Source: Methanosarcinaceae archaeon
Lineage (GTDB): Archaea > Halobacteriota > Methanosarcinia > Methanosarcinales > Methanosarcinaceae
Direction of reading: 5' to 3'
Assembly: GCA_023544565.1 (NCBI GenBank)
Contig: JAMJFS010000001.1
Location: forward strand, 67,071-131,070
Length of the DNA: 64,000 nt
The number at the start of each line of letters is the position of its first letter. Positions within the stretch are counted from its first letter, which is position 1. Below the pieces are notes generated by a model that was not told the origin of the DNA, did not search any database, and was given only the letters and a program-made list of their open reading frames with translations. The position numbers were made by a program, and so were the translations under genes. Shown here one piece after another: positions 43,338-53,290 of the stretch.

Positions 43338-44255
43338 ATGATCGAAGTAGTGGGATTACGAAAAGAGTACGGGGAATTCACGGCTGTTGATGGTCTGAAT
43401 TTTTCTGTCAACAAGGGAGAGATATTCGGTATTGTCGGCCCGAATGGTGCCGGAAAGACCACTACTCTTAAGATGGTAAGTGGCCTCATACGGCCCAGTG
43501 CAGGAACTATTATGATCAATGGACTTGACCTTGAAGAAGAACCTGTTAAGATAAAATTATTTCTTGGATTCCTGCCCGAAGAATCTCCTCTTTATGAGAG
43601 CATGATGGTTGATGATTACCTTATGTTCTTTGCAGAACTTTATAGTGTTGACAAAAAAACAGCAAGAAGGCGGATAAATGGTCTTTTGTTCGATCTTTCC
43701 CTAAATTTCGAAGGGAAAAAGATAGGCGACCTGTCCAAGGGTATGCGCCGCAAGGTTGCGATCGCACGATCGCTTATCAATAATCCTGATGTGCTGATAT
43801 ATGACGAACCGGCATCAGGACTTGATCCGATGACCTCGAAATATATCACGGATTACATCGCCTCGCTAAAGGAGACGGGTAAGACCATCCTGTTCAGTGC
43901 TCACAATCTTTATCAGGTGGAGTCGATGTGTGACCGTATCCTGATAATGAATGACGGGAAAATAATAACGCTTGGAACAATGGCTGAGATACAAAAGGAG
44001 TTCGGGCACACGTCATATCGTGTTGAGTTTATGGTTGATGATGTGAGTGATTTTACTGCTGCTGATATTGAGAAAGCGGATGGACATTATGTTATCACGA
44101 CTGATGACATTAATGCTGTGAATGCTACTACAAAATGGGTGGCATCCAAAGGAGGGGACATTATAGAGATGCGGACAATTGAGCCTACGCTGGAGGACAT
44201 CTTTTTGGAATTGATGGGGTTTGAGTCTGGTAAAAGGGTGTATTCTGGGGAATGA
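43338..44255 (+). CDS. ABC transporter ATPase (NatA-like)
   Basis: 305 residues. Walker A GPNGAGKTTTLKM (about 36-47), signature LSKGMRRKVAIARSL (LSKGM form), Walker B VLIYDEPASGLDP, H-loop SAHNLYQVE. The C-terminal ~85 residues are the extra domain common in ATPases that serve ABC-2 exporters. The likely partners are the two ABC-2 permeases at 37834-40762, split from it by mscS and the PGF gene. The permease at 31823 is a second possibility. Confidence 0.93.
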   Translation: MIEVVGLRKEYGEFTAVDGLNFSVNKGEIFGIVGPNGAGKTTTLKMVSGLIRPSAGTIMINGLDLEEEPVKIKLFLGFLPEESPLYESMMVDDYLMFFAELYSVDKKTARRRINGLLFDLSLNFEGKKIGDLSKGMRRKVAIARSLINNPDVLIYDEPASGLDPMTSKYITDYIASLKETGKTILFSAHNLYQVESMCDRILIMNDGKIITLGTMAEIQKEFGHTSYRVEFMVDDVSDFTAADIEKADGHYVITTDDINAVNATTKWVASKGGDIIEMRTIEPTLEDIFLELMGFESGKRVYSGE

Positions 44256-44273
44256 CTTACAGGCGTACAATTC

Positions 44274-44684
44274 TCATGCCACATTTCGATTAATTATGCC
44301 ATCAAAATGAGAATCAAAACTAAATATTGTGTCAATTTCATACGTTTTTACAAAAGCGATAGATGAACAATCTGTAAAACTTAAACCTTTGCTGCAGTAC
44401 TCGTTGAATATGTCCCAGGATTGATTGAAAACTTCATCGTCTACTTTCAGCATAATTACCCGAGGGGAATCGATGATTGCTTTTCCGATCATTAGCGGAA
44501 TTTCGGCATTGTGCGTTCTTACACGCGCAAGTGTTACTGTTTCATCAAACATATAATCTGAAGTATAAATGGTTCCACCTTTGCCACTTAATGCAAACTC
44601 CAGCAAACGCACTGCTTCATCATGATGAACATCATTTTTTGAATACATGGCAAAGAAGATGCATGAATCCACAAATATTGACAA
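44274..44684 (-). CDS. vapC: PIN-domain toxin (VapC-like)
   Basis: 136 residues. PIN acidic residues: Asp in FVDSCIFFAMY, Asp/Glu in SDYMFDETVTLA, Asp in LSFTDCSSIAF and Asp in FSFDSHFDGI. The start is a TTG directly after the antitoxin stop, with GGTGA upstream. RNase toxin neutralised by the product of 44685-44969. It ends 18 bases from the natA stop, tail to tail. Confidence 0.9.
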   Translation of the reverse strand: MSIFVDSCIFFAMYSKNDVHHDEAVRLLEFALSGKGGTIYTSDYMFDETVTLARVRTHNAEIPLMIGKAIIDSPRVIMLKVDDEVFNQSWDIFNEYCSKGLSFTDCSSIAFVKTYEIDTIFSFDSHFDGIINRNVA

Positions 44685-44969
44685 TTATTCACCGCCGTAA
44701 AGGTATTCATCTATTCTTGTCGCGTCTGTTTTACCCATATCAACAGGTTTGTGCATCAATTGCCACAAAGTATCATCTTCAATTGGCGTTTTTGGTTGCG
44801 ATTGTGATAAATGTGCAATAAAGTCATCTTCATGAGTAATGGCATATTCGATAGCATCGTCAATTAATTGCTGCTGTGACAATTTCAGATCTCTGAGCCT
44901 TAATCTGGATTGCATTTTTTCAATTCTATCTTTTGTTCTTCGAGGTATGCGTGTTGGGATACTTGACAT
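44685..44969 (-). CDS. Putative antitoxin for the PIN toxin
   Basis: 94 residues, basic N-terminus (TRIPRRTKDRIEKMQSRLRLRDLKLSQQQLIDDAIEYA), probably a ribbon-helix-helix-like DNA-binding fold, and an acidic C-terminus that would wrap the toxin. Stop and toxin start codons abut. Two related palindromes just upstream (44982-45013) fit autorepression. I infer the pairing from position. Confidence 0.8.
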   Translation of the reverse strand: MSSIPTRIPRRTKDRIEKMQSRLRLRDLKLSQQQLIDDAIEYAITHEDDFIAHLSQSQPKTPIEDDTLWQLMHKPVDMGKTDATRIDEYLYGGE

Positions 44970-44981
44970 TCAAAATCACCT

Positions 44982-45013
44982 TGTAGCATATACTACATTG
45001 TAGCATTGTTACA
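44982..45013 (-). promoter_or_regulatory. Putative antitoxin operator, two TGTAGC-type inverted repeats
   Basis: TGTAGCATATACTACA at 44982-44997 (TGTAG/CTACA arms) and TGTAGCATTGTTACA at 44999-45013, one base apart, both starting with TGTAGCAT. They lie 13-44 bases upstream of the antitoxin start. Paired sites suit cooperative binding of the toxin-antitoxin complex. Confidence 0.65.
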
Positions 45014-45160
45014 TTTATGTTTTTTGGTAGGTCGGTTTGATGATATTTGCGACTCATTAAAAGAGTAAATATGTTAAAAAAACAAGGATTGTAATATAGT
45101 GAAAACATTGGACTGCAAAAAAATATTCAATCATCTAATTTATTGGTTGGTATTTATGCA

Positions 45161-45178
45161 ACGTGCCGCCTGCGGCGG
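45161..45178 (+). repeat. Single BIME-type GC-rich hairpin
   Basis: ACGTGCCGCCTGCGGCGG, identical in its core to the right arm at 11214-11235, followed by TTGTT and an AT-rich flank with CAAACAATCACATTTGTG, as at 35145-35190. No left arm nearby. It lies in the 327-base gap before wtpA. Confidence 0.7.
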
Positions 45179-45236
45179 TTGTTACTTTATTTTTATTTTT
45201 ACTTTTAACTCAAACAATCACATTTGTGTCGTATAA

Positions 45237-46325
<1,089 letters not shown>

Positions 46326-46354
46326 CGAAAAGGGAATAACGGTAGGGTGCGAAT

Positions 46355-47194
46355 ATGGGAATTGCAATGTTGAAACTGCAACGGTTGAAAAACATCAGGG
46401 GAATTGACCCCCTGATGTTGTTATTCTACATTTTGTCGTTGTCACTGTTGCTTTTTGTTTTTGTCACTCTTGCCAACATGATAGTCGGGCAGGTATTGAC
46501 CGACTTTGCAGGTCTTGTAGAAACAGCCGCGAGCAAACCTGTGATAAAGTCCATATTCCTGTCATTGTATGCAGGATTCATTGCGACCATGATATCCTTT
46601 TTACTGGGTGTGCCAACGGCATACATTCTTGCAAGAAAGAATTTTGTTGGAAAAAGATTCGTTGAAAGTATGCTTGACGTGCCTGTGGTAGTTCCGCACA
46701 CTGTGGCAGGTATTGCATTACTGACCGTGTTCGGTGCGAACGGCTTGCTTGGTGCCCCGTTGGAGCCCTATATCCAGTTCAGGGATGCCATGCCGGGAAT
46801 CATTGTTGCAATGTTGTTCGTATCCGCACCCTACCTGACAAACTCGGCACGTGAGGGGTTTAAAAGTGTTGATCCAAAACTTGAGAACGCCGCGCGTTCC
46901 CTTGGAGCACCTCTTTGGAAAGCATTCGCATTTGTAACACTTCCACTTGCATCCCGCCATCTACTGATCGGATCGATAATGTGCTGGGCGCGGGCGATAA
47001 GTGAATTTGGTGCTGTTGTGATGATAGCATATTATCCAATGATCGGACCGACCTTAATATATGACAGGTTTTTGTCACAGGGCCTTTCAGCATCAAGACC
47101 GATAGCTGTTCTGCTCATATTGGTTACCCTTACGATATTCATAGCAATGAGGATATTGTCCGCAGGATGGAGGGTGTATGATAAAGATCAATGA
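46355..47194 (+). CDS. wtpB: Tungstate/molybdate ABC permease WtpB
   Basis: 279 residues, about six helices, with the binding-protein-dependent permease motif near EAA (ENAARSLGAPLWKAFAFVTLPLASRHL) and EFGAVVMIAYYP as in ModB/WtpB. AGGGTG lies before the ATG. It overlaps wtpC by 17 bases. Confidence 0.95.
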   Translation: MGIAMLKLQRLKNIRGIDPLMLLFYILSLSLLLFVFVTLANMIVGQVLTDFAGLVETAASKPVIKSIFLSLYAGFIATMISFLLGVPTAYILARKNFVGKRFVESMLDVPVVVPHTVAGIALLTVFGANGLLGAPLEPYIQFRDAMPGIIVAMLFVSAPYLTNSAREGFKSVDPKLENAARSLGAPLWKAFAFVTLPLASRHLLIGSIMCWARAISEFGAVVMIAYYPMIGPTLIYDRFLSQGLSASRPIAVLLILVTLTIFIAMRILSAGWRVYDKDQ

Positions 47195-48257
47195 CCTGCA
47201 TCGGAACTGGAAAGAGTTCAGGCTCACAGGAATAGACCTCGAAATCGCAGATGGGGAGTATTTCGTGATACTGGGTCCAACCGGTGCCGGAAAAACGCTT
47301 CTTTTGGAACTCATTGCAGGTTTTCACCAGCCGGATGGCGGAAAGATCTCGATTGGAGGAAAGAATGTGACAGGATTCCCACCTGAAAAACGCAATATCG
47401 GTTTTGTATATCAGGATTACTCACTCTTCCCACACATGAATGCAGAAAAGAACATCGAATTCGGAATGCGGATGAGGGGATTAATGAGCAGGGGTGGGTC
47501 TAAGGTTAAAGCCAAGTCTAAGTCTAAAATCGAAGAGGTTGCAGGATATCTCAACATTGGTCACCTGTTGCACAGACACTCGCAGACGCTATCAGGCGGC
47601 GAACAGCAAAGGGTTGCACTTGCAAGGGCACTTGTGATCGAACCGGATGTCCTGCTTCTGGATGAACCTTTGAGTGCGCTTGACCCGGGAACACAGGCTA
47701 TGACCCGCAAAATCCTGAAAGGTATCCACAACGATTCAAAACTCACGGTTATCCATGTGACCCACGACCAGACAGAAGCGCGAATACTTGCAGACCGCAT
47801 TGCTGTCATGATGGATGGCAGGATCGTCCAGATCGGTACGCCCGATGAGGTGTTTGACAGACCAATTGATGTCAGGGTCGCGCATTTTGTTGGTGTTGAA
47901 AATGTGTTGAAAGGAGAAGTTACTGCAAGCAGCAATGGAATTTCCATGATTGATATCGGGGGAAAAATGCTTGAAGCAATATCGGAATGCCCGGTTGGAG
48001 ATACAGTTTATGCATGTTTGCGTCCTGAAAATGTGACCTTGAGTAAAACAGATATCAATAGCAGTGCAAGGAATTCGTTTGAAGGTAGGTTGCTTGAGAT
48101 GGACAGAATGGGTGCCCTTGTGAGAGTTAAGGTGGACCTTGATGGTGGTTTTTTGTTGAACGCGTTTGTGACCAAACCGTCGGCAGAGGAGTTGGGGCTT
48201 GCGTTCGGGGAACCTTTGGTTGTTTCATTCAAGGCTTCTGCTGTTCATGTGGTTTAA
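47178..48257 (+). CDS. wtpC: Tungstate/molybdate ABC ATPase WtpC
   Basis: 359 residues. Walker A GPTGAGKTLLLELI, signature LSGGEQQRVALARAL, Walker B LLLDEPLSALDPG, H-loop VTHDQTEA. The C-terminal ~120 residues are a TOBE/MOP-type domain, which in archaeal ModC senses the oxyanion and inhibits transport. A short KVKAKSKSKIEE insert near 110-120 is basic and low in complexity. Confidence 0.94.
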   Translation: MIKINDLHRNWKEFRLTGIDLEIADGEYFVILGPTGAGKTLLLELIAGFHQPDGGKISIGGKNVTGFPPEKRNIGFVYQDYSLFPHMNAEKNIEFGMRMRGLMSRGGSKVKAKSKSKIEEVAGYLNIGHLLHRHSQTLSGGEQQRVALARALVIEPDVLLLDEPLSALDPGTQAMTRKILKGIHNDSKLTVIHVTHDQTEARILADRIAVMMDGRIVQIGTPDEVFDRPIDVRVAHFVGVENVLKGEVTASSNGISMIDIGGKMLEAISECPVGDTVYACLRPENVTLSKTDINSSARNSFEGRLLEMDRMGALVRVKVDLDGGFLLNAFVTKPSAEELGLAFGEPLVVSFKASAVHVV

Positions 48258-48287
48258 TGTTAGTTATGATGAATTGATCATGGGATT

Positions 48288-48833
48288 ATGAATATGAAAA
48301 CTAAGACTGAAACTAAATTATGGCTGACAGAGGATGGCAAACAATTAATAGGCGAAGGCACAGCAGCACTTTTAGAAGCCATAAACAAAGAAAGGTCATT
48401 GAACAAAGCAAGCAAGAGGCTCAATATCTCATACAAACATGCATGGAAGATGCTAAAAAGTATGCAGGAGGGTGCAGGATCGGATGTTGTTACTACTATT
48501 CGTGGTGGCAAGGATCAGGGCACATTCCTGACAGATCATGGGAGGGAATTGCTTGCTGAGTATGAATCCCAGAAGAACATTATTCATGAGACCGTTGACG
48601 ATGAGACATTCTGGGAAGGTGTGGGACTTAAGATCACAGCACGAAACCGGATGCGTGGCATGGTTGTTGAGGTCGAAAAAGGCGATGTGATTTCCAAAGT
48701 GAAGATTTTGATCGAGCCGACTGTTGTGACGTCGGTCATCACAAGTGACGCTGTGGATAAGTTGAGGATCAAGGAAGGTGACGAGGTGTTTGCTATTGTT
48801 AAATCTACGGAAGTGATGATCGGAAAGAAGTAG
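48288..48833 (+). CDS. modE: ModE-like molybdate/tungstate-responsive regulator
   Basis: 181 residues. N-terminal LysR-type winged helix of ModE (LLEAINKERSLNKASKRLN, ISYKHAWKMLKSM, about 22-55) and a C-terminal single MOP/TOBE domain (about 108-178: ARNRMRGMVVEVEKGDVISKVKILI) that binds the oxyanion. It follows wtpC by 30 bases. The ModE-like palindrome at the wtpA start is its obvious target, giving feedback control. TAG stop. Confidence 0.92.
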   Translation: MNMKTKTETKLWLTEDGKQLIGEGTAALLEAINKERSLNKASKRLNISYKHAWKMLKSMQEGAGSDVVTTIRGGKDQGTFLTDHGRELLAEYESQKNIIHETVDDETFWEGVGLKITARNRMRGMVVEVEKGDVISKVKILIEPTVVTSVITSDAVDKLRIKEGDEVFAIVKSTEVMIGKK

Positions 48834-48960
48834 AAAAATCTATATTTATATATGAAATTACAATTGGCACAATTCATCTTCATATAGAAAAACACATTAT
48901 GTATTATCTGTCTTTATACACAGAGAAATATTTAATACAATCTGTCACTATATATAATCC

Positions 48961-49925
48961 ATGGATAAAGAAACAATCAAAAAACTTATAATTTTAGCTC
49001 AAGAGCGTGATGTGAAGTTTGCGCAAAGAGATACGCAAATATATTTTTCAGGTATGATCAAAAGAATGTGGAAATATGTATCACTGGTTCAAGTTCAAAA
49101 CTTTTGAGCAAGGAAATAGCAACCGGACTGCGTGGAAGAACGCTTAAATACCAAATATTCCCATACTCGTTTAAAGAATTCCTGAATGTTAAGGGTGTAA
49201 CTTTAAAGAGAAACTTTGAGTATATCGAATTTGGTGGATTTCCTGAAATTGTAGATAAAGAACATCTTCTGAAGACTAAGATACTACAGGAGTATTTTGA
49301 TCTTATATTCTACAAGGATCTGGTGGAAAGATACCAGACCAGGAACTTTGCTACCGTAAAAGAGATGCTTTTGTATCTGGTAAATAACTTCTCATCTTAT
49401 TTTTCTACAACCAAGTATTATAATATACTTAAATCACAGGGTAAAAAGATCGGTAAAAATACCTTATTTACATATTTAGCCTGCGCCGAAGACATAAATT
49501 TTGTATTTATGGTTCCAAAATATGGTAAATTGAAAGAGCAGTTCTCCAATCCAAAAAAGGTCTACGCAATCGATACTGGTTTAATAAATGCAATATCATT
49601 CAAGTTCTCCCAAAATATCGGTAGATTATATGAGAATGTTGTCTTGATAGAACTCAAAAGACGGGACAATGATGTCTTTTACTGGAAAAACAAGTATGAA
49701 TGTGATTTTTTAACAAAGGAAGGCGAAGGGGTCAAAGAAGTCATACAGGTCTGTTATGAATTTACTGATGAAAATAAAGACCGCGAGGTCAATGGTCTTA
49801 TTGAAGCTATGGAAAAGTTCAAACTAAACGAAGGCTTGATAATAACAAGTGATTTCGAAGGCGAAGAAATCAAGGATGGCAAAAAAATAGTGTATAAACC
49901 TTTGTGGAAATGGTTGCTGGAATGA
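48961..49925 (+). pseudogene. Internally deleted AAA/DUF4143 ATPase
   Basis: A normal start with TATA-like DNA upstream (CTATATATAATCC) opens a frame: MDKETIKKLIILAQERD and on to about 49050, the usual N-terminus. The remainder (49068-49925, another frame) starts at CITGSSSKLLSKEIATGLRGRTL and carries the rest of the AAA_14 and the whole DUF4143 domain (YAIDTGLINAISF; FYWKNKYECDFL). The Walker A and B region in between, about 80 residues, is missing, so ATP binding is lost. The 285-residue open frame alone might still be translated, but no ribosome site is seen. Confidence 0.82.
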
Positions 49926-49987
49926 AGTTAAATATCAAATTTTGGACATTTTAGAATCTAATTTCTAACTATGCTACCCCCTCTGCA

Positions 49988-50731
49988 TCATGATTTGGTG
50001 TTGGCATTGATCTTTAAGTCCACTTTCACCTTGTGAACAGCATGATCGACAGCCAAACCTCTTAACACCCATCTCAATACAGATGCTTGCGCAGTTTCAT
50101 TGTCTACAAACTGTTTTTTTGCAATAGCAGATACTTCCGCGCCCGCCTCAGTCACAAGTTCTGACAACGTTTTTTTGGAAAATATATCGAGACCTCCAAC
50201 CTTCAATCCCATCATTGTCTTAAATCCAGGCGATGGATCACGATTTATCCTGATTATCTGCTCCTGTAACTTCTCTGTTATTGGTGCCTGGCAGACATCC
50301 GCAACATATTGGTTCGCAAGCAATGGTTTTGAAGATGGTTTGGGTGCTGCAAGATTATCCGCAACGCTGTTCTTGTCCCTTGGCACCCATTCGTATTTGA
50401 CTTTGAGATTATGTCCATTAATGAATTCGCCGATCTGTGTAGCAAGTCCCTGCAGTACCATATTAGAGATCTTCCAGTTGCCTGCCATTTGATTAATGAC
50501 AAGTTTACTGTCCCCTTTGATCAATAAGGGACCTTTTCCATCCTGTTGAATATAATGTTCCAGACCCTTTTTCAGTGCGGTATACTCGGCGACGTTATTA
50601 GTGTTACCTGGTTGGGATTTTTGTTCTGCGTTTCCATTGATCGACTGGCCATTCAGATCGATCACCCAACCAAAACCCATGCGTCCACCAGGGTTTCTAT
50701 CACATGCTCCATCAAAGTTCAAAGTATCCAT
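49988..50731 (-). CDS. RNase HI-domain protein with extra C-terminal domain
   Basis: 247 residues from ATG 50731. The first ~140 are an RNase H fold with D-E-D-D active-site residues: NFDGACDRNPGG, NNVAEYTALKKG, IKGDSKLVINQM, PRDKNSVADNLA. It cuts RNA in RNA/DNA hybrids. The last ~105 residues have no domain I know (LSELVTEAGAEVSAIAKKQFVDNE...). Stand-alone gene between the ATPase remnant and the RND operon. Confidence 0.9.
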   Translation of the reverse strand: MDTLNFDGACDRNPGGRMGFGWVIDLNGQSINGNAEQKSQPGNTNNVAEYTALKKGLEHYIQQDGKGPLLIKGDSKLVINQMAGNWKISNMVLQGLATQIGEFINGHNLKVKYEWVPRDKNSVADNLAAPKPSSKPLLANQYVADVCQAPITEKLQEQIIRINRDPSPGFKTMMGLKVGGLDIFSKKTLSELVTEAGAEVSAIAKKQFVDNETAQASVLRWVLRGLAVDHAVHKVKVDLKINANTKS

Positions 50732-50825
50732 GATAACCAATCCTAAAAGCAGACCGGATAAAATGTCTGTCGGCATAGTTATGGGGTTGAATGTTAGTAT
50801 TTTTGTGAATTAGAGGTGATGAGAT

Positions 50826-50841
50826 GCGCCGCCTGCGGCGG
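50826..50841 (+). repeat. Single BIME-type GC-rich hairpin
   Basis: GCGCCGCCTGCGGCGG, followed by TTATAGTATTG and a TTTTTAATTTCAACTAAATAAT flank (read in parts) that resembles the flanks at 11236 and 35146. It lies in the gap between the RNase H gene and the operon terminator at 50927. Confidence 0.65.
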
Positions 50842-50926
50842 TTATAGTATTGTTTTTAATTTCAACTAAATAATGATAATAATTATATCCAAAAAAGTTA
50901 TCGGCTCCAGAGGTTAGAGGTCATAC

Positions 50927-50959
50927 AAAATGCCGGAAAGAGGGTACATCCGGCATTTT
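50927..50959 (-). terminator. Bidirectional-looking hairpin after the RND operon
   Basis: AAAATGCCGGA (50927-50937) and TCCGGCATTTT (50949-50959) are perfect complements with an 11-base loop. On the minus strand it lies 14 bases past the stop of the last operon gene (50973), with T bases at its end. Confidence 0.7.
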
Positions 50960-50972
50960 ACATTAACTAACT

Positions 50973-52076
50973 TCACTGCTTACGATTCTTATAAACCCGT
51001 AACCCAATGGCCACAACAACTACAACCAAAAACCCAGCCACAATTATCTTCAAATTTCCGAGTTTTTCTGATGTGGGTATTGCAGGTAAGGTCTCAACCT
51101 GTATCTTTATAACATCTGATATCTGGTCATGACCATCAACATCTTCGTACTTGATCTCGCTGTTGATCGCATACATTTTTGTTGTTGCGGTCTCATCCAC
51201 TTTCAGGTTGAACAGTGCAACAGCACTTTCACCAGAAGCAAGTGAGCCAATGAATGCCTGATCATCGGTTGTGCTGAATGGGTCTGATGCGCTAATCCTC
51301 ACTGTCGCATCTTTAATTGGCAGGCTTCCAACATTCTTGTACGTAACAGAAAGCAGACCTTCCTCATTAGCCACAAGTTCGCCGCTCACATTTGTAACTT
51401 CAAAGCTTGCTTCCCCCTTGACCGATATTGGGATCGTGATATTCTGACTTCCAATATCATACCACATACCGACCTCAAGGTTCGTAATACCAAGATCAGT
51501 CTCATTGTCACCATTGATCTGGATATTTTCCTGATATCCATACATAAGTGTCAAAAGAAGCGGATACGTACCGGCTTGTGCATTATTCGATATCTCGATC
51601 GTGTACTTGATGGGGTTTTCGGTTTGCTGGCCGGCCGGCAGTGAACCAGCCTCCTGTTGACCGGATTTTACTTTCACGGCAGGGTCGAATGATGTTAAAA
51701 ATCCCACAATCCCGATTGCTGTAGTCTTTTGAGCCTCATACAAAAATTCGGTAGACTGAAGTTTTTGATCAAGATCACTTGCAGGGATGGAAAGATCCTT
51801 CTCTACTTTAAAACCCGTAATAAATCCCTTATTCATCAGGTTTATACTAACAGTGACTGTATCGCCTCGTGAAAATTCAGTATCGCCAAGCACGCTCGCA
51901 GTCAGATTCGGACCGCCGTAGACAGTATAATAGTTCTCCCCGAAATCAAAATGTTCCGGAAATGTGGACTGAGCCTGCGCAGGCATTGCAAAAAATATCA
52001 GCAATGCTGCGATCAACGGCAATAACATTTTTATTTTTGTGCTTAAATTTAAATTTGCATTTCTCTTTGTTTTCAT
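50973..52076 (-). CDS. COG1361-type exported protein, partner of RND exporter
   Basis: 367 residues from ATG 52076 (GAGGG five bases upstream); ATG 52118 overlaps the previous gene's stop. A signal peptide ends near PAQAQ. The body is beta-rich and Ig/CARDB-like: DTVTVSINLMNKG, NPIKYTIEISNNAQAGTYPLLL, GLLSVTYKNVGSLPIKDATVRIS. A C-terminal helix (LKIIVAGFLVVVVVAIGLRVY) anchors it outside the membrane. It is a paralogue of the next protein. Such proteins accompany archaeal RND exporters and may act as their periplasmic-like adaptor. Confidence 0.85.
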   Translation of the reverse strand: MKTKRNANLNLSTKIKMLLPLIAALLIFFAMPAQAQSTFPEHFDFGENYYTVYGGPNLTASVLGDTEFSRGDTVTVSINLMNKGFITGFKVEKDLSIPASDLDQKLQSTEFLYEAQKTTAIGIVGFLTSFDPAVKVKSGQQEAGSLPAGQQTENPIKYTIEISNNAQAGTYPLLLTLMYGYQENIQINGDNETDLGITNLEVGMWYDIGSQNITIPISVKGEASFEVTNVSGELVANEEGLLSVTYKNVGSLPIKDATVRISASDPFSTTDDQAFIGSLASGESAVALFNLKVDETATTKMYAINSEIKYEDVDGHDQISDVIKIQVETLPAIPTSEKLGNLKIIVAGFLVVVVVAIGLRVYKNRKQ

Positions 52077-52114
52077 GCCAAACCCTCTTAGTGTATAATT
52101 TTTATCTGTAAGTT

Positions 52115-53284
52115 TCATTTGTACTTCTCTATATTCAATATCAATTTAATAATCATAAAAATCCCCAAAATAATTAAGCCGCCAAGTGCCCATGTTTTTG
52201 CGCCCGTTTTATCAGGAGCAGGCTCAAGCGAAACGCTGATCTTCATATTTTCCGAAAATGCGATGTTGCCGTTCTCATCAATATACTTGATCTCACTGTC
52301 AACTCCATAATCTTTCATAAGCGAATTCCGATCCGCAGTGGCTTTAAAAGACACAGTCTTACTCTCTCCAGGTTCAATAGTACCAAGTCGGAGTACACTT
52401 TGTTCTACTACAAGTGGTTTCATAACAACCACGCGAACAATTGCATCTGTGGCAGGGATCTCACCGATGTTTTTGTATGTCACATTTACCACACTTGGCA
52501 AACCTGCCGTAAGATGTCCTGAAACATCCGTGATTTTAAATTTAGTTGCCCCTTTGACAAATATGGGAATGATCAAAGTCTTATTTGCACTCTTGTAATT
52601 TGTAGTATGGTCAAGACCTGTAACTCCAAGTCGATATACTTCGTTTGTAGTCATACGCACCTCGCTTTGGTATTCATATGAAACTGGAAGTTGAAGGTAG
52701 TAGATACCGGCAGGGGCATGATTCGAAATTGTTATGATATATACCAGTGGATTTTCCGGCAAACTTCCGGGCACAAGTTTTTTCATGGAACGGATCGACG
52801 CTGTGGGATCGACTTCAATGTATGGACTGGTGGAGATCAACTCCACATTGATGCCAATAGCTGTTGTGCGCATAGTCTCATATTGCAACTCTTGCAATGA
52901 GGATGCATGCTTTCCCACATTCGTGCCAACACTTGTAGCAGATTTGAATCCGTACAACACTCCTTTATTTGCAAGATTTATTTGGAGCTGGGCAGTTTCC
53001 CCTCGTTCAAATTCATAATCTCCGAGTAAGGATGCGTAAAGGTCGGGTTCGCCATAACTGTTGTAGTAGTTTGTAGAGAATGCATAATTTGGCGGTAAGA
53101 ACTCTTTTATATTTTCGGATGATTCTTCGGCTGATACCATTGGCATCATAACCATAAAGGATATGAGTGCGAATATGCCAATTAAACCCAGAATCTTTTG
53201 AAATTTATGGACATTGCCACTACTGTTATTATTACTATTACAATTATGACTAAGGTTAAAATTAAAATTAAAATTAAAATTCAT
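52115..53284 (-). CDS. COG1361-type exported protein, partner of RND exporter
   Basis: 389 residues, same layout as its neighbour: signal, FERGETAQLQINLANKG, NPLVYIITISNHAPAGIYYLQLPV, LPSVVNVTYKNIGEIPATDAIVRV and a C-terminal helix. The first ~22 residues are Asn/Phe/Ser-rich because the DNA here (53255-53284) is a 6-bp TTTAAT-type simple repeat; the true start may be a later Met. It lies 6 bases after the RND gene and overlaps the next gene by 4. Confidence 0.84.
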   Translation of the reverse strand: MNFNFNFNFNLSHNCNSNNNSSGNVHKFQKILGLIGIFALISFMVMMPMVSAEESSENIKEFLPPNYAFSTNYYNSYGEPDLYASLLGDYEFERGETAQLQINLANKGVLYGFKSATSVGTNVGKHASSLQELQYETMRTTAIGINVELISTSPYIEVDPTASIRSMKKLVPGSLPENPLVYIITISNHAPAGIYYLQLPVSYEYQSEVRMTTNEVYRLGVTGLDHTTNYKSANKTLIIPIFVKGATKFKITDVSGHLTAGLPSVVNVTYKNIGEIPATDAIVRVVVMKPLVVEQSVLRLGTIEPGESKTVSFKATADRNSLMKDYGVDSEIKYIDENGNIAFSENMKISVSLEPAPDKTGAKTWALGGLIILGIFMIIKLILNIEKYK

Positions 53285-53290
53285 TGGATA

